From assembly GCA_963720235.1 (NCBI GenBank), contig OY970389.1, positions 4,464,001 through 4,528,000 on the forward strand: a stretch of 64,000 nt of DNA, in the 5' to 3' direction. This document shows, piece by piece, positions 43,138 to 51,022 of this stretch (positions within the stretch are counted from its first letter, which is position 1; every line of letters begins with the position of its first letter). A program made the position numbers and the translations under genes. Below the pieces are notes generated by a model, which did not search any database, had not been told where the DNA came from, and saw only the letters and a program-made list of their open reading frames with translations. This stretch comes from JACMLC01 sp963720235 (GTDB taxonomy: Bacteria > Acidobacteriota > Blastocatellia > Pyrinomonadales > Pyrinomonadaceae).

Positions 43138-44376
43138 TTAAAAATTTGATGAATGCCGCTCGCTGCCTTCGGGCGTGCCATAAAGCGGAGCATACTCTTC
43201 ATCATTCTCTGCCGCTTTGAGAGCGCGTTTGAGTTCCGCTATGTCGCGCGAGGCTGTCTCAAACTCTGCGCCGTCAAAAGTCTCGCACTCGCATGCCAGT
43301 TTAAGCACGCGGTCAATTCTCTCACCGGCCTGGTCCAGAGCTTCCAGAGATAGTTCGCCTTGCTCTACTGCTTTGACAATCGCGTCGCGCGCGGCGACAA
43401 AGTTGGCTTCTCTTTCGCAAATCAGAATCATGTCCGAGCCAGCTTGAATCGCGCGCAAGGAGGCTTCGGCGACAGAGAGCGATTGGACGACTGCGCCCAT
43501 CTCCATATCATCCGTAATCACCAGCCCATCGAATTTTAATGCCTGACGCAAGAGTCGCATCACGACGTTGCTGCTCACTGTGGCGGGAAGCTGATGGACG
43601 CTTCCTAAAGGCGGCAGTTGCCCTGTGCGGCGAAACCATGCTTGCAGGAATTCTGAGACTTCTGGAAAGGCCGCGTGGCTGACCATCAGTGAATGCAGCC
43701 GTTCGCCCGGACGATGAAAGAGCAAGTCCATGAAGGGGACTAAATCGCGCTCGAAGATTTCTTCCCATGTGTGCTTGACGACGGGCAGGCGACGATGCGA
43801 GTCAACGCTTGAGCCGCCGAGACCCGGAAAGTGTTTGCCGCAACCGACAATGCCGCCGCGTTGCAGGCCGTCAAGATATGCTCCCGCAAGCCTTGAGACA
43901 TGCGCGGGTTGTGGGCCAAAGGTTCTGCCCCTGAGGCCGTTGTCATGATTGTCGCCTGAAAGGTCTAGCACGGGCGCGAAGTTAATATTAAATCCGAGGA
44001 GGCGCATGACGCGCGCCGTGAGCGCGCCGAATTTTTCCGCGAGTGCGGAATGGCCCGCATCGCGCACGGCTTTGGCAGAGGGCATTGGCTCGCAGATATT
44101 GCGAAAGCGGTCAACGAGTCCGCCTTCCTGGTCTGCGCCGATGAGCAAGGGCTGCTCGACTGCATCGCGTATCTGCGCGGTCAGGAGCGCGACTTGTTGA
44201 GGCGATTCGATATTGCGTCCGAAGAGGACTACGCCGCCCGGCTGCACTTCCTTGAGCAGCGCGCGCGTGTGACGGTCAAGCCTTGTTCCCGGCAAGCCAA
44301 TGAAAAGCAGCCGCCCGGCCTTGCGCTCAATGTCACGCATCTCACTCACCGGCTCATGTTTTGTGCTCACTACCAT
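43138..44376 (-). CDS. Glycoside hydrolase family 3 beta-N-acetylhexosaminidase (NagZ-like)
   Basis: A 412-residue GH3 enzyme. The NagZ signature KHFPGLGGSSVDSHRRLP (about residue 200) contains the His and Asp of the catalytic loop. The nucleophile Asp is in GLVITDDMEMGAV (about 290), and LLIGADQEGGLVDR and VVLFGRNIESP are also present. It should remove N-acetylglucosamine from muropeptides during cell-wall recycling. The ATG at 44376 has GAGGGAAG upstream and gives a start without signal peptide; a GTG at 44409 is the alternative. It has a longer C-terminus than E. coli NagZ. It diverges from queG. Confidence 0.88.
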   Translation of the reverse strand: MVVSTKHEPVSEMRDIERKAGRLLFIGLPGTRLDRHTRALLKEVQPGGVVLFGRNIESPQQVALLTAQIRDAVEQPLLIGADQEGGLVDRFRNICEPMPSAKAVRDAGHSALAEKFGALTARVMRLLGFNINFAPVLDLSGDNHDNGLRGRTFGPQPAHVSRLAGAYLDGLQRGGIVGCGKHFPGLGGSSVDSHRRLPVVKHTWEEIFERDLVPFMDLLFHRPGERLHSLMVSHAAFPEVSEFLQAWFRRTGQLPPLGSVHQLPATVSSNVVMRLLRQALKFDGLVITDDMEMGAVVQSLSVAEASLRAIQAGSDMILICEREANFVAARDAIVKAVEQGELSLEALDQAGERIDRVLKLACECETFDGAEFETASRDIAELKRALKAAENDEEYAPLYGTPEGSERHSSNF

Positions 44377-44543
44377 TTTGAAAAACTTCCCTCGCTCCCT
44401 TTGATGCACGCCTGAGCCTCAAAAGTTTCAAGACCTTTGACACACACTAAAACCTCTCTCTGCTCTCGAACAGAGCAACACATCAGGAGGCATAAATATT
44501 TGGGAGAGTCAGGGGACGCCGCACCGGACTTGTTGAAAAGCTT

Positions 44544-44618
44544 AGAATGCAAAATGCAAAATGTAAAATGCAAAATTAGGAAACTGATTTCATTTTGCAT
44601 TTTACATTTTGCATTTTT
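44544..44618. repeat. Inverted repeat, family F (aaaatg words)
   Basis: AATGCAAAATGTAAAATGCA (about 44554-44573) pairs with TGCATTTTACATTTTGCATT (44597-44616), extended on both sides. It ends eight bases before the queG start and replaces any normal ribosome binding site. Confidence 0.9.
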
Positions 44619-44625
44619 AATTTCT

Positions 44626-45612
44626 ATGATGCTGTTTGTGTCAGATGTTTTGGACAAAAAGCTCAGCCCGGCCCGGCTCTCGCAGGAGATAAAATTGAGA
44701 GCGCGCGCAGAGGGTTTTCATAAGGTGGGAATTGTGCGCGCGTCTGCGCTCGCAGAGGAGCATGCGCGGCTGGAGGAGTGGCTGCGGCGCGGGCTTCATG
44801 GCGAGATGCGATGGATGGCGCGCGAGCCTAGCGTGCGTACAGACCCGCGCAAGATATTTCCGCAAGCACGCTCTGTGGTCGTCGTGGCCCTCAATTATTT
44901 TACGCCGCACGAACACTCTGACGAGGCCGCGACAGGCAAGATTTCGCGTTACGCTTGGGGCGACGATTACCATGATGTTGTGGGCCAGAAGTTGAAATCG
45001 CTGCTGGCATGGATTAAGCAGGAGTGGCCCACCGCCGAAGGCAAGACATGCGTTGATATTCAGCCGATGATGGACAAGGCTTGGGCCGTGCGCGCGGGGC
45101 TTGGCTGGATAGGAAAGCATTCCAACCTCATCACGCAGGATTACGGCTCGTGGGTTTTTATAGGCGAGTTGCTGCTCAATCTTGAACTCGAATATGACAG
45201 CGAACGTGTCGAAGACCACTGCGGCAGTTGCACCTTGTGCCTGGAAGTTTGCCCGACGGGTGCGATTACAGAGCCTTATGTAGTTGACTCGAACAAGTGC
45301 ATCTCTTACGCGACGATAGAGCTGCGCGAGCCGGAGTTGCCAGCAGAGGTGGCGCGCAATCTTGACGGGTGGCTCTATGGCTGCGATGCCTGTCAGGATG
45401 TCTGTCCGTGGAATCGTTTTGAGCAGCCGACGGATGAAACGCGCTTTGAGCCGCGCGAGGGAAATGTCTCCGCAAAGCTTTCTGAGATTCTGGAGCTTGG
45501 ACCAGAAACCTATGCGCAACGCTTTCGCCGGAGCGCCATCAAACGCGCCAAGCTCACGGGCCTCAAACGCAATGCGCGCGCTCTGCAAATTAATCAGCAG
45601 GAAGATACGTAA
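44626..45612 (+). CDS. queG: Epoxyqueuosine reductase
   Basis: A 328-residue cobalamin-dependent iron-sulfur enzyme that performs the last step of queuosine synthesis in tRNA, reducing epoxyqueuosine. Two 4Fe-4S motifs are visible: CGSCTLCLEVCP (about residues 198-209) and the second as SNKCIS plus GCDACQDVCPWN (about 245-260). The substrate-binding block ending DKAWAVRAGLGWIGKHSNLI is typical of QueG. The ATG at 44626 (MMLFVSDVLDKKLS) matches the family start; 63 upstream codons come mostly from the family F repeat. No other queuosine genes are nearby. Confidence 0.92.
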   Translation: MMLFVSDVLDKKLSPARLSQEIKLRARAEGFHKVGIVRASALAEEHARLEEWLRRGLHGEMRWMAREPSVRTDPRKIFPQARSVVVVALNYFTPHEHSDEAATGKISRYAWGDDYHDVVGQKLKSLLAWIKQEWPTAEGKTCVDIQPMMDKAWAVRAGLGWIGKHSNLITQDYGSWVFIGELLLNLELEYDSERVEDHCGSCTLCLEVCPTGAITEPYVVDSNKCISYATIELREPELPAEVARNLDGWLYGCDACQDVCPWNRFEQPTDETRFEPREGNVSAKLSEILELGPETYAQRFRRSAIKRAKLTGLKRNARALQINQQEDT

Positions 45613-45796
45613 GTCACACCACGACCGTAAATTCTATCTTTCACACACAAAACTTGTGCTAGTATGCGCCATGTTTAGACGCATCAACCGAAGCGCATCG
45701 GTTAAGCCATAGTGTAACCTCAATTTCATGCCGACCGCTTAGTGGCCTCGCCGCTCCGTTCACAATAAGTGGTCAACCTTCACAGAAAGTATCGCC

Positions 45797-46924
45797 ATGA
45801 AAACCGCCTCTCTCAGAATTCCTCAATGCCTCCTGCTCACTCTCTCAACGATCTTTGCTGGAATGTCTCTGCCCCTTCAACTCGCTTCTCGGTCGAAGGC
45901 ACAAATCCTGATTCCTGAAAGAAAGCCAAAACCTGAGCAAGCGGATAATTCGCCATTACTCATTGGGCGATTCTCAGTCGAAGAGGGGAAGTCAAGAAAC
46001 GTGGCATTTTCGCTCGACCATGATTGCAAGATGCAGAATCTCATTAGCATAAAAAGTGAAAAGAAATTCTTTCAGTTGAAAGAGCCAACGGATTCTGTTG
46101 TATTCCGACCAGGCTCGAACCAGTTCTTCGCCAACATTGATGCCACAAAGTTGAAGCAGCGTGTGTATCCCGTTAAGGTCAACTTCAAATGTCTTGATTG
46201 CATCAAGCCTTGTTCCAGAAAAGTAAAAAACTTATTAGTCGAAATAAATGTCATTAAGCCATCCTCGCAAACGCCACAGAGCACTCCTCAAACCGAATCA
46301 ACAACCTCCACGAAACCTTCTAACGGCGCGGCGGAAAAAGATGACAAAAAGGCGCAGGAATTATTCGAGAGCGGGCCGCAGTTCCCAGAATCTTTCGACA
46401 TGAATAATTTCAAAGCCTTCTTCATTATCAAGGGTGGCTGGCCCCTCGTGCTCAAATATGAGTTGGAAGAGGGCGCGATGGTTTCCGTTATGGTACGGCC
46501 TTTAAGAGACGAGAGAGCGCCGATGAGATTCGAATTTCATCCGACTGGTACGGGGCAGGCTAAGACGGTCATCTTCATGTTGCCGGAGTCATTAGGAGCA
46601 ATGCCGCAGACTGCGCAACTGACTTTCAAGGCAGTCTTTGCCGAGCCGGAGAGAAGGGACAGACCCGTCAACTTTAATATTCATTCTCTGGGAGTTGGGC
46701 CAGCCGCTCTTGGCCCACAGAATCCTCAAAGCAATCTACGGCAAACAACTCTCTTCGGTGCAGCCACATTCGAAGCCGTCTCTTATGAATTGCCACCATT
46801 CTCCTTGATGAGCAGTTTGCAGGCGGGCGAAGTGGCGATTAACGGCATTAACCTGACGCCTTCGGATGCGCTCAATGCCAGTCAGGGCAGTCAGTCTGTT
46901 TTTCAGCTTCCGTTCGACCAATGA
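45797..46924 (+). CDS. Exported unknown protein, probably the 5' part of a frameshifted gene
   Basis: A 375-residue exported protein with signal peptide (MKTASLRIPQCLLLTLSTIF, cleavage near SKAQ). It has a beta-rich domain (about 55-155), a Ser/Thr/Pro/Gln-rich linker (about 155-185) and a second beta-rich domain (about 200-370) with KGGWPLVLKYELEEGAM. I recognise no family. The frame stops abruptly after SVFQLPFDQ, while a protein-like frame without its own start continues just downstream (to 47183). One extra base near 46918-46922 would explain this. Codon and amino-acid use is less alanine-rich than the neighbours, so the gene may have been acquired. Confidence 0.7.
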   Translation: MKTASLRIPQCLLLTLSTIFAGMSLPLQLASRSKAQILIPERKPKPEQADNSPLLIGRFSVEEGKSRNVAFSLDHDCKMQNLISIKSEKKFFQLKEPTDSVVFRPGSNQFFANIDATKLKQRVYPVKVNFKCLDCIKPCSRKVKNLLVEINVIKPSSQTPQSTPQTESTTSTKPSNGAAEKDDKKAQELFESGPQFPESFDMNNFKAFFIIKGGWPLVLKYELEEGAMVSVMVRPLRDERAPMRFEFHPTGTGQAKTVIFMLPESLGAMPQTAQLTFKAVFAEPERRDRPVNFNIHSLGVGPAALGPQNPQSNLRQTTLFGAATFEAVSYELPPFSLMSSLQAGEVAINGINLTPSDALNASQGSQSVFQLPFDQ

Positions 46925-47183
46925 CTTTCCCCTGTGGTCTGCGAGTATCCAGCGACAGGTCAGCGGCGGCGGCGGCACCGATTGGAAACAGGAGAACCGC
47001 CTTCTATTTAAAGATGAGCCTATCCGTCAAGGCCAGCCAATCAGTAAGGCCTGGAATGGGAAAACACGAAAAGGCCACGTCGAGCCGGGTAAGTACAAGA
47101 TAATGATTAACGCCTGGACGGCGGCCAACGTTAATGAAGGCGCGGTGACCTCCTTTTCCAGTCCGCCGGTAAGAGTTTATTGA
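46866..47183 (+). pseudogene. Probable C-terminal part of the preceding gene in another frame
   Basis: This frame reads protein-like from about 46920: FPLWSASIQRQVSGGGGTDW, then LLFKDEPIRQGQPISKAWNG and HVEPGKYKIMINAWTA, ending SSPPVRVY. It looks like an Ig-like or FlgD-type end domain. Its only ATG (46866) lies inside the previous ORF, and the first 18 residues look like shadow sequence. It is best read as the missing end of the 45797 gene after a one-base shift. It stops ten bases before the next start. Confidence 0.5.
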
Positions 47184-47193
47184 GTTGGCTGCT

Positions 47194-48396
47194 ATGCAAT
47201 TCTATATCATCAGAAGAAAGCTTCAATTCCATTGGAAGAAGAAGTCTGTCAGGGCCATCGCTGTTTTGCTTGTCCTGTCCGCCACACTGCTGCTTCAGTA
47301 TTACCTCGCAAATAGACCTCAGCCCGTCCAAATTGAAATGAGGGAAAATAAGTTCACCATCCCTGACGTATCACCCGGACAGAAACTTGTGCTTGAAGGG
47401 TTGTCATTGGATTCTTCGAATATCCTTTTGCTCTCTCATGTCGGCAACTTGAAAGAAGAGGTTGATGTGCACTTCAGTAATGCCAGACTATCGCCCGATA
47501 CACTTCGAGAGTATGAGGACGCTCACCCGCCGGAAAGCGCGGGAGAGATTGATTGTTCCCCGATGAATTGGAAGCCACAGCTTCAATCCGAAAGCCAATC
47601 TGAAACGTTAAATCAACCCACGCCCGCTCCGACAACGAAAGACAAAAGCCATTCCGTTGGCAAAGCTTGCAGCACTTCTATCAGCGTTCGTGTTGCAGCC
47701 AACAAAGATAACTCTGCGGCACTCTCTTTCTATCAAACCGAGATCACAGGGCGCGGACGTTATCGCCATCTGGTTATGAATGTTCGGGACTTAGAGGCCG
47801 CCGTTAAACTGAAAATGGTGCCGCCTGTTTCTCCGCCGCAGGATATGGACGAGAACGCGGTCGAGGACGAAAACACGGATGACCCGCGTGCCGAATGCGG
47901 AAAAGATTTAAGAGTGCGCGACTGGCGTCATAAGCTTAGCGGCCCTTCTGAGGTAGAGGCAATCATGACTTCCGGCTCGACCCTCCGTCTGCGTTTTACT
48001 CCTTTTGCTGATAGCGCTCTGTCGCCCGGCGACAAGGATGGATTTTTTGAACCGTTCTTACTTGGAACTTCCGTGCAGCCGACGAACAATGTCAACGCAG
48101 CGATTCAAAGTCGTTCCGTGAGTATCAGAGCCATGGATGATACGGGGGTGGTCTTCAAAGCCGAGAGTCCCGACGGAAAATCGCTTGTCAGCCTTGACAC
48201 TCTCAAAGTCGGCTCGGATCGTCTTCGCGTGAACATGCGTGGAATGGCTTATGTCACCGTCAACGATGTACCCGTCACTGTGGACTTATTTGAACGCGTC
48301 AAAAAATACGGGCTGCTCATCACATTGCTTCTGACGATGGCGAATGCTGCTATCCTCACCTGGATTGTAAAAGTTATGCGCGGTCTATTTTCTTAA
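47194..48396 (+). CDS. Unknown membrane protein with helices at both ends
   Basis: A 400-residue protein with a basic N-terminus (MQFYIIRRKLQFHWKKKSVR), a transmembrane helix (about 20-38), a long polar extracytoplasmic part (about 45-365) with a Pro/Gln/Thr-rich stretch near 130-150, and a second transmembrane helix at the end (about 370-392). Cysteines at DCSPMN, KACSTS and AECGKD may form disulfides. It directly follows the frameshifted exported-protein gene and is probably co-transcribed. The ATG at 47194 is preferred to a TTG at 47185. The family is not recognised. Confidence 0.75.
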   Translation: MQFYIIRRKLQFHWKKKSVRAIAVLLVLSATLLLQYYLANRPQPVQIEMRENKFTIPDVSPGQKLVLEGLSLDSSNILLLSHVGNLKEEVDVHFSNARLSPDTLREYEDAHPPESAGEIDCSPMNWKPQLQSESQSETLNQPTPAPTTKDKSHSVGKACSTSISVRVAANKDNSAALSFYQTEITGRGRYRHLVMNVRDLEAAVKLKMVPPVSPPQDMDENAVEDENTDDPRAECGKDLRVRDWRHKLSGPSEVEAIMTSGSTLRLRFTPFADSALSPGDKDGFFEPFLLGTSVQPTNNVNAAIQSRSVSIRAMDDTGVVFKAESPDGKSLVSLDTLKVGSDRLRVNMRGMAYVTVNDVPVTVDLFERVKKYGLLITLLLTMANAAILTWIVKVMRGLFS

Positions 48397-48417
48397 TTAA
48401 GGCTCACCCAAACACTT

Positions 48418-48633
48418 TTGCACCTGAACTTTAGTGACATGATGCGTCGGATACGCTATTGTGTTCATGTTCAGAGTCGCAGAATTGCTTTGATAGTCTT
48501 TGGCCCAGAAAAAAATCTCCCGGCGTCCGACCGGATTGAAGCACCATACCATTACGAACTGCTACCTAAAGAGGTTGACATTTTGGCCCAAACAGGCGTA
48601 AAAGCCTTTTTGCAAATTATGCGTTCCGAGTAG
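48418..48633 (+). CDS. Possible small protein (71 aa)
   Basis: A 71-codon ORF starting with TTG (or an inner ATG at 48439) shortly after the membrane protein gene. The product would be basic and has no recognised motif (RIALIVFGPEKNLPASDRIE, then YHYELLPKEVDILAQTGVKA). It might be a third gene of the island or chance. The rest of the gap to 48742 shows nothing clear. Confidence 0.3.
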   Translation: MHLNFSDMMRRIRYCVHVQSRRIALIVFGPEKNLPASDRIEAPYHYELLPKEVDILAQTGVKAFLQIMRSE

Positions 48634-48742
48634 AGCCCCGTATTCCGCTCGTTCGCCGCAGCCACCCGAAAAGGTTTTGACGAGATCGAAATAATCGTCC
48701 TCAAAACTTAACTACCCTATAAGTCTTAGAAGGAGACTCTCA

Positions 48743-49678
48743 ATGAATAAATTCCGCTTTACGCTCCAGACCCTCCTGGTAGCCCTTTTCACACTCGCTT
48801 TTGCTTCTCTGGCCCAGGCACAGGCCACACGTACATGGGTTTCCGGTGTCGGAGACGACGTTAATCCGTGCAGCCGCACAGCCCCCTGCAAAACTTTCGC
48901 GGGCGCGATTTCCAAGACTGCCACAGGCGGCGAAATCAACGCCATTGACCCGGCGGGCTTCGGCGTGATAACGATTACAAAATCAATTACGATTGACGGC
49001 GGAGGCACACACTCATCTATTCTCTCAGCCGGAAGCACTCAAGCCATCCTCGTCAATGCTCCTGCGACCTCCCACGTCGTTATCAGAAATCTCTCTCTTA
49101 ACGGAGCAGGCACAGGCAGCTTCGGCATACGCATGCTCGGTGGCGGCTCTATGTCAGTAGAAAACGTCGCCATCTCCGGCGTCACCAATCACGGCATCCA
49201 GATAAACTTGGCGAACGGAACGACGAGCAACGTCTTTATCAAAGACTGCTTCATCCGCACGGGTGAAACGACTGTCAGTCGCGGCATTAACATTCAGCCC
49301 GTCTCCGGCACGGCCAACGTGACGGCCACGATTGACAACGTGCGTATGGAAAGAATGTTTGTCGGCCTCTATGTCGGCGAAGGCGGCAAGGCTACGCTTC
49401 GCAACTCCGTCGTCACCAACATGTCCTATGCGGGCGTCGTGACGGAAGCCGTCTCCGGCAACGCGCAGTCCAACATCATCAACACCGCTCTGGTCCACAA
49501 CGGCATCGGCCTACAGGCCGGGGCAGGGCCGACCATCACGCGTATCAATAATGTGACGATTGCCAACAACAACACGCAAGGCATCATCGGAGCCGGTAAT
49601 GTTATCTCATTCGGCAACAACAACGTCTTCGGTAACGCAACGGACGGCGGCGTCACGCAGACAGTCCCCCAAATCTAA
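48743..49678 (+). CDS. Exported right-handed beta-helix protein
   Basis: A 311-residue secreted protein. AGAAGGAG precedes the ATG and the signal peptide ends at AQAQA. The mature start TRTWVSGVGDDVNPCSRTAP, followed by CKTFAGAISKTATGGEIN with two Cys, opens a pectate-lyase-like fold. Repeated short strands follow (SHVVIRNLSLNGAG, MSVENVAISGV, SNVFIKDCFIRTG, AKATLRN-like), ending with NNVFGNATDGG. The family is found, in my memory, nearly unchanged in distant phyla, which suggests frequent transfer. It may bind or cleave polysaccharide, but no catalytic residues can be assigned. A very strong terminator follows. Confidence 0.88.
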   Translation: MNKFRFTLQTLLVALFTLAFASLAQAQATRTWVSGVGDDVNPCSRTAPCKTFAGAISKTATGGEINAIDPAGFGVITITKSITIDGGGTHSSILSAGSTQAILVNAPATSHVVIRNLSLNGAGTGSFGIRMLGGGSMSVENVAISGVTNHGIQINLANGTTSNVFIKDCFIRTGETTVSRGINIQPVSGTANVTATIDNVRMERMFVGLYVGEGGKATLRNSVVTNMSYAGVVTEAVSGNAQSNIINTALVHNGIGLQAGAGPTITRINNVTIANNNTQGIIGAGNVISFGNNNVFGNATDGGVTQTVPQI

Positions 49679-49703
49679 CTTTTACGGTTAGACAAAGTTT
49701 TAA

Positions 49704-49748
49704 AGAGAATCCCGCTCATCCGTCATGGATGAGCGGGATTCTCTTTTG
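49704..49748 (+). terminator. Strong rho-independent terminator after the beta-helix gene
   Basis: AGAGAATCCCGCTCATCC (49704-49721) is an exact complement of GGATGAGCGGGATTCTCT (49727-49744), an 18-bp stem with a five-base loop, followed by TTTT. Confidence 0.95.
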
Positions 49749-49760
49749 ACTTCAAAAGCA

Positions 49761-49789
49761 TTATCATCAAATGCAGTGTAAAATATAAT
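49761..49789 (+). promoter_or_regulatory. Sigma-70-type promoter of moaA
   Basis: TTATCA (49761-49766) and a perfect TATAAT (49784-49789) are separated by 17 bases. This lies just after the terminator and 22 bases before the moaA start, giving a very short leader. Confidence 0.65.
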
Positions 49790-49811
49790 TTGAAGGTTTG
49801 AAGATTTAGAA

Positions 49812-50810
49812 GTGACTGACCTGCTCAAAGATTCCTATGGCCGCGCGATACGCGATTTGCGCGTCTCGCTGACAGACCGTTGCAACTTTCGTTGCTTCTA
49901 TTGCCTGCCGCACGGCGAGCCGCCGATTGCTCCCAAAGAGCAGATGCTCTCCTATGAAGAGATTGAATACGTGACGGAGATTTTCGTCAGCTTAGGCATC
50001 GAAAAAATCCGTCTCACGGGCGGCGAGCCGATGATGCGGCGCGACATCGAAACCATCATCAGAAAACTTTCCGCCTTCAAGCCGCGCTTGCAGGATTTGG
50101 CCTTGACGACCAACGGCTATTTTCTGCCGGGCCGCGCAGAGGAATTGAAAGCGGCTGGTCTTGACCGCATCACTATCAGCCTCGATAGCCTGAAGCGCGA
50201 AGTCTTCAAGAGCATGACCGGCGTGGACGTGCTCGACCGCGTGCTCGAAGGCATACGCGCGGCGCAAAGCGCGGGCTTGAATCCTGTGAAAATCAATGCC
50301 GTCATCGTGCGCGGACACAATGAAGACGAGATAGCAGACTTCGCAGCCTTTGCGCGCGAGCATGATGTCTGGATGCGTTTCATAGAATTCATGCCGCTCG
50401 ATTCCGGCCATGAATGGTCGCATGAGATGGTCGTCTCCGGGCGTGAGATTTACGAGCGCATCCACGAGCGTTTCCCACTCGTCGCGCTCAAGGTCAAACG
50501 CGGCGCGGAAACCTCCAAACGCTATCGCTTCATCGACGGCGCGCACGGCGAGATAGGCATCATCGCTCCCGTGACGGAAGCTTTCTGCGGCGCGTGCTCG
50601 CGCATACGCCTCACAGCCGACGGCCAGATTAGAACCTGTCTCTTCTCAACCGTCGAACACTCGCTGCGCGATGTCATCCGAAGCGGCGCGACACGCACAG
50701 AGATTGTCGAGTTCATCGAATCGGTCGTGATGAAGAAAGAGCCGCGCCACTACATCAACGACCCTGAGTTTATGCAGCCCGCGCGGACGATGAGCTTTAT
50801 CGGCGGCTAG
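49812..50810 (+). CDS. moaA: GTP 3',8-cyclase (molybdenum cofactor step 1)
   Basis: A 332-residue radical SAM enzyme that turns GTP into 3',8-cyclo-GTP, the first step of molybdopterin synthesis. The N-terminal 4Fe-4S motif is CNFRCFYC (about residues 24-31), and the SAM-binding region has IRLTGGEPMMRRD. The C-terminal cluster motif is CGACSRIRLTADGQIRTC. The protein ends in SFIGG, the conserved double-glycine tail that enters the active site. The start is GTG. No moaB-E genes are near, so the pathway is dispersed. The thiC riboswitch begins shortly after its stop. Confidence 0.96.
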   Translation: MTDLLKDSYGRAIRDLRVSLTDRCNFRCFYCLPHGEPPIAPKEQMLSYEEIEYVTEIFVSLGIEKIRLTGGEPMMRRDIETIIRKLSAFKPRLQDLALTTNGYFLPGRAEELKAAGLDRITISLDSLKREVFKSMTGVDVLDRVLEGIRAAQSAGLNPVKINAVIVRGHNEDEIADFAAFAREHDVWMRFIEFMPLDSGHEWSHEMVVSGREIYERIHERFPLVALKVKRGAETSKRYRFIDGAHGEIGIIAPVTEAFCGACSRIRLTADGQIRTCLFSTVEHSLRDVIRSGATRTEIVEFIESVVMKKEPRHYINDPEFMQPARTMSFIGG

Positions 50811-50845
50811 GCAGCAGACCGGATTTGATAATTTAAAAAGTTTTC

Positions 50846-50933
50846 GGGGGAGCTTCGCTAAGAGTCGAGGCTGAGAGTCACAAACGTGTGAGACCCCTTG
50901 AACCTGATACGGTTAGTACCGTCGAAGGGAGAA
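50846..50933 (+). promoter_or_regulatory. TPP riboswitch (THI element) upstream of thiC
   Basis: The conserved blocks GGGGGAGC, GGCTGAGAGTCAC, ACCCCTTGAACCTGAT and GGTTAGTACCGTCGAAGGGA occur in the right order and spacing. Downstream, TCCCTT (50950-50955) complements AAGGGA (50925-50930), and TATCAGG (50960-50966) complements CCTGATA (50903-50909). An alternative fold could therefore compete with the aptamer. When thiamine pyrophosphate is bound, thiC expression should fall; whether the switch acts on termination or translation is unclear, as no terminator is seen. Confidence 0.95.
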
Positions 50934-51022
50934 ACAACGGAAAGACCGTTCCCTTGTCTTATCAGGCGGAGCGGTTTTTCTTTTTCGGGCCTCAATCTTG
51001 GGCCAGAAAGTTTTGGAAAGTT

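Noticed and set aside
44641..45588. 315-codon minus-strand ORF opposite queG
   Set aside because: queG is certain on the other strand. This frame is open only because of GC-rich codon structure.
46921..47103. 60-codon ORF starting with an ATGA overlap at the end of the exported-protein gene
   Set aside because: The overlap looks like translational coupling, but the product is low-complexity (SSDRSAAAAAP). The third frame there is far more protein-like.
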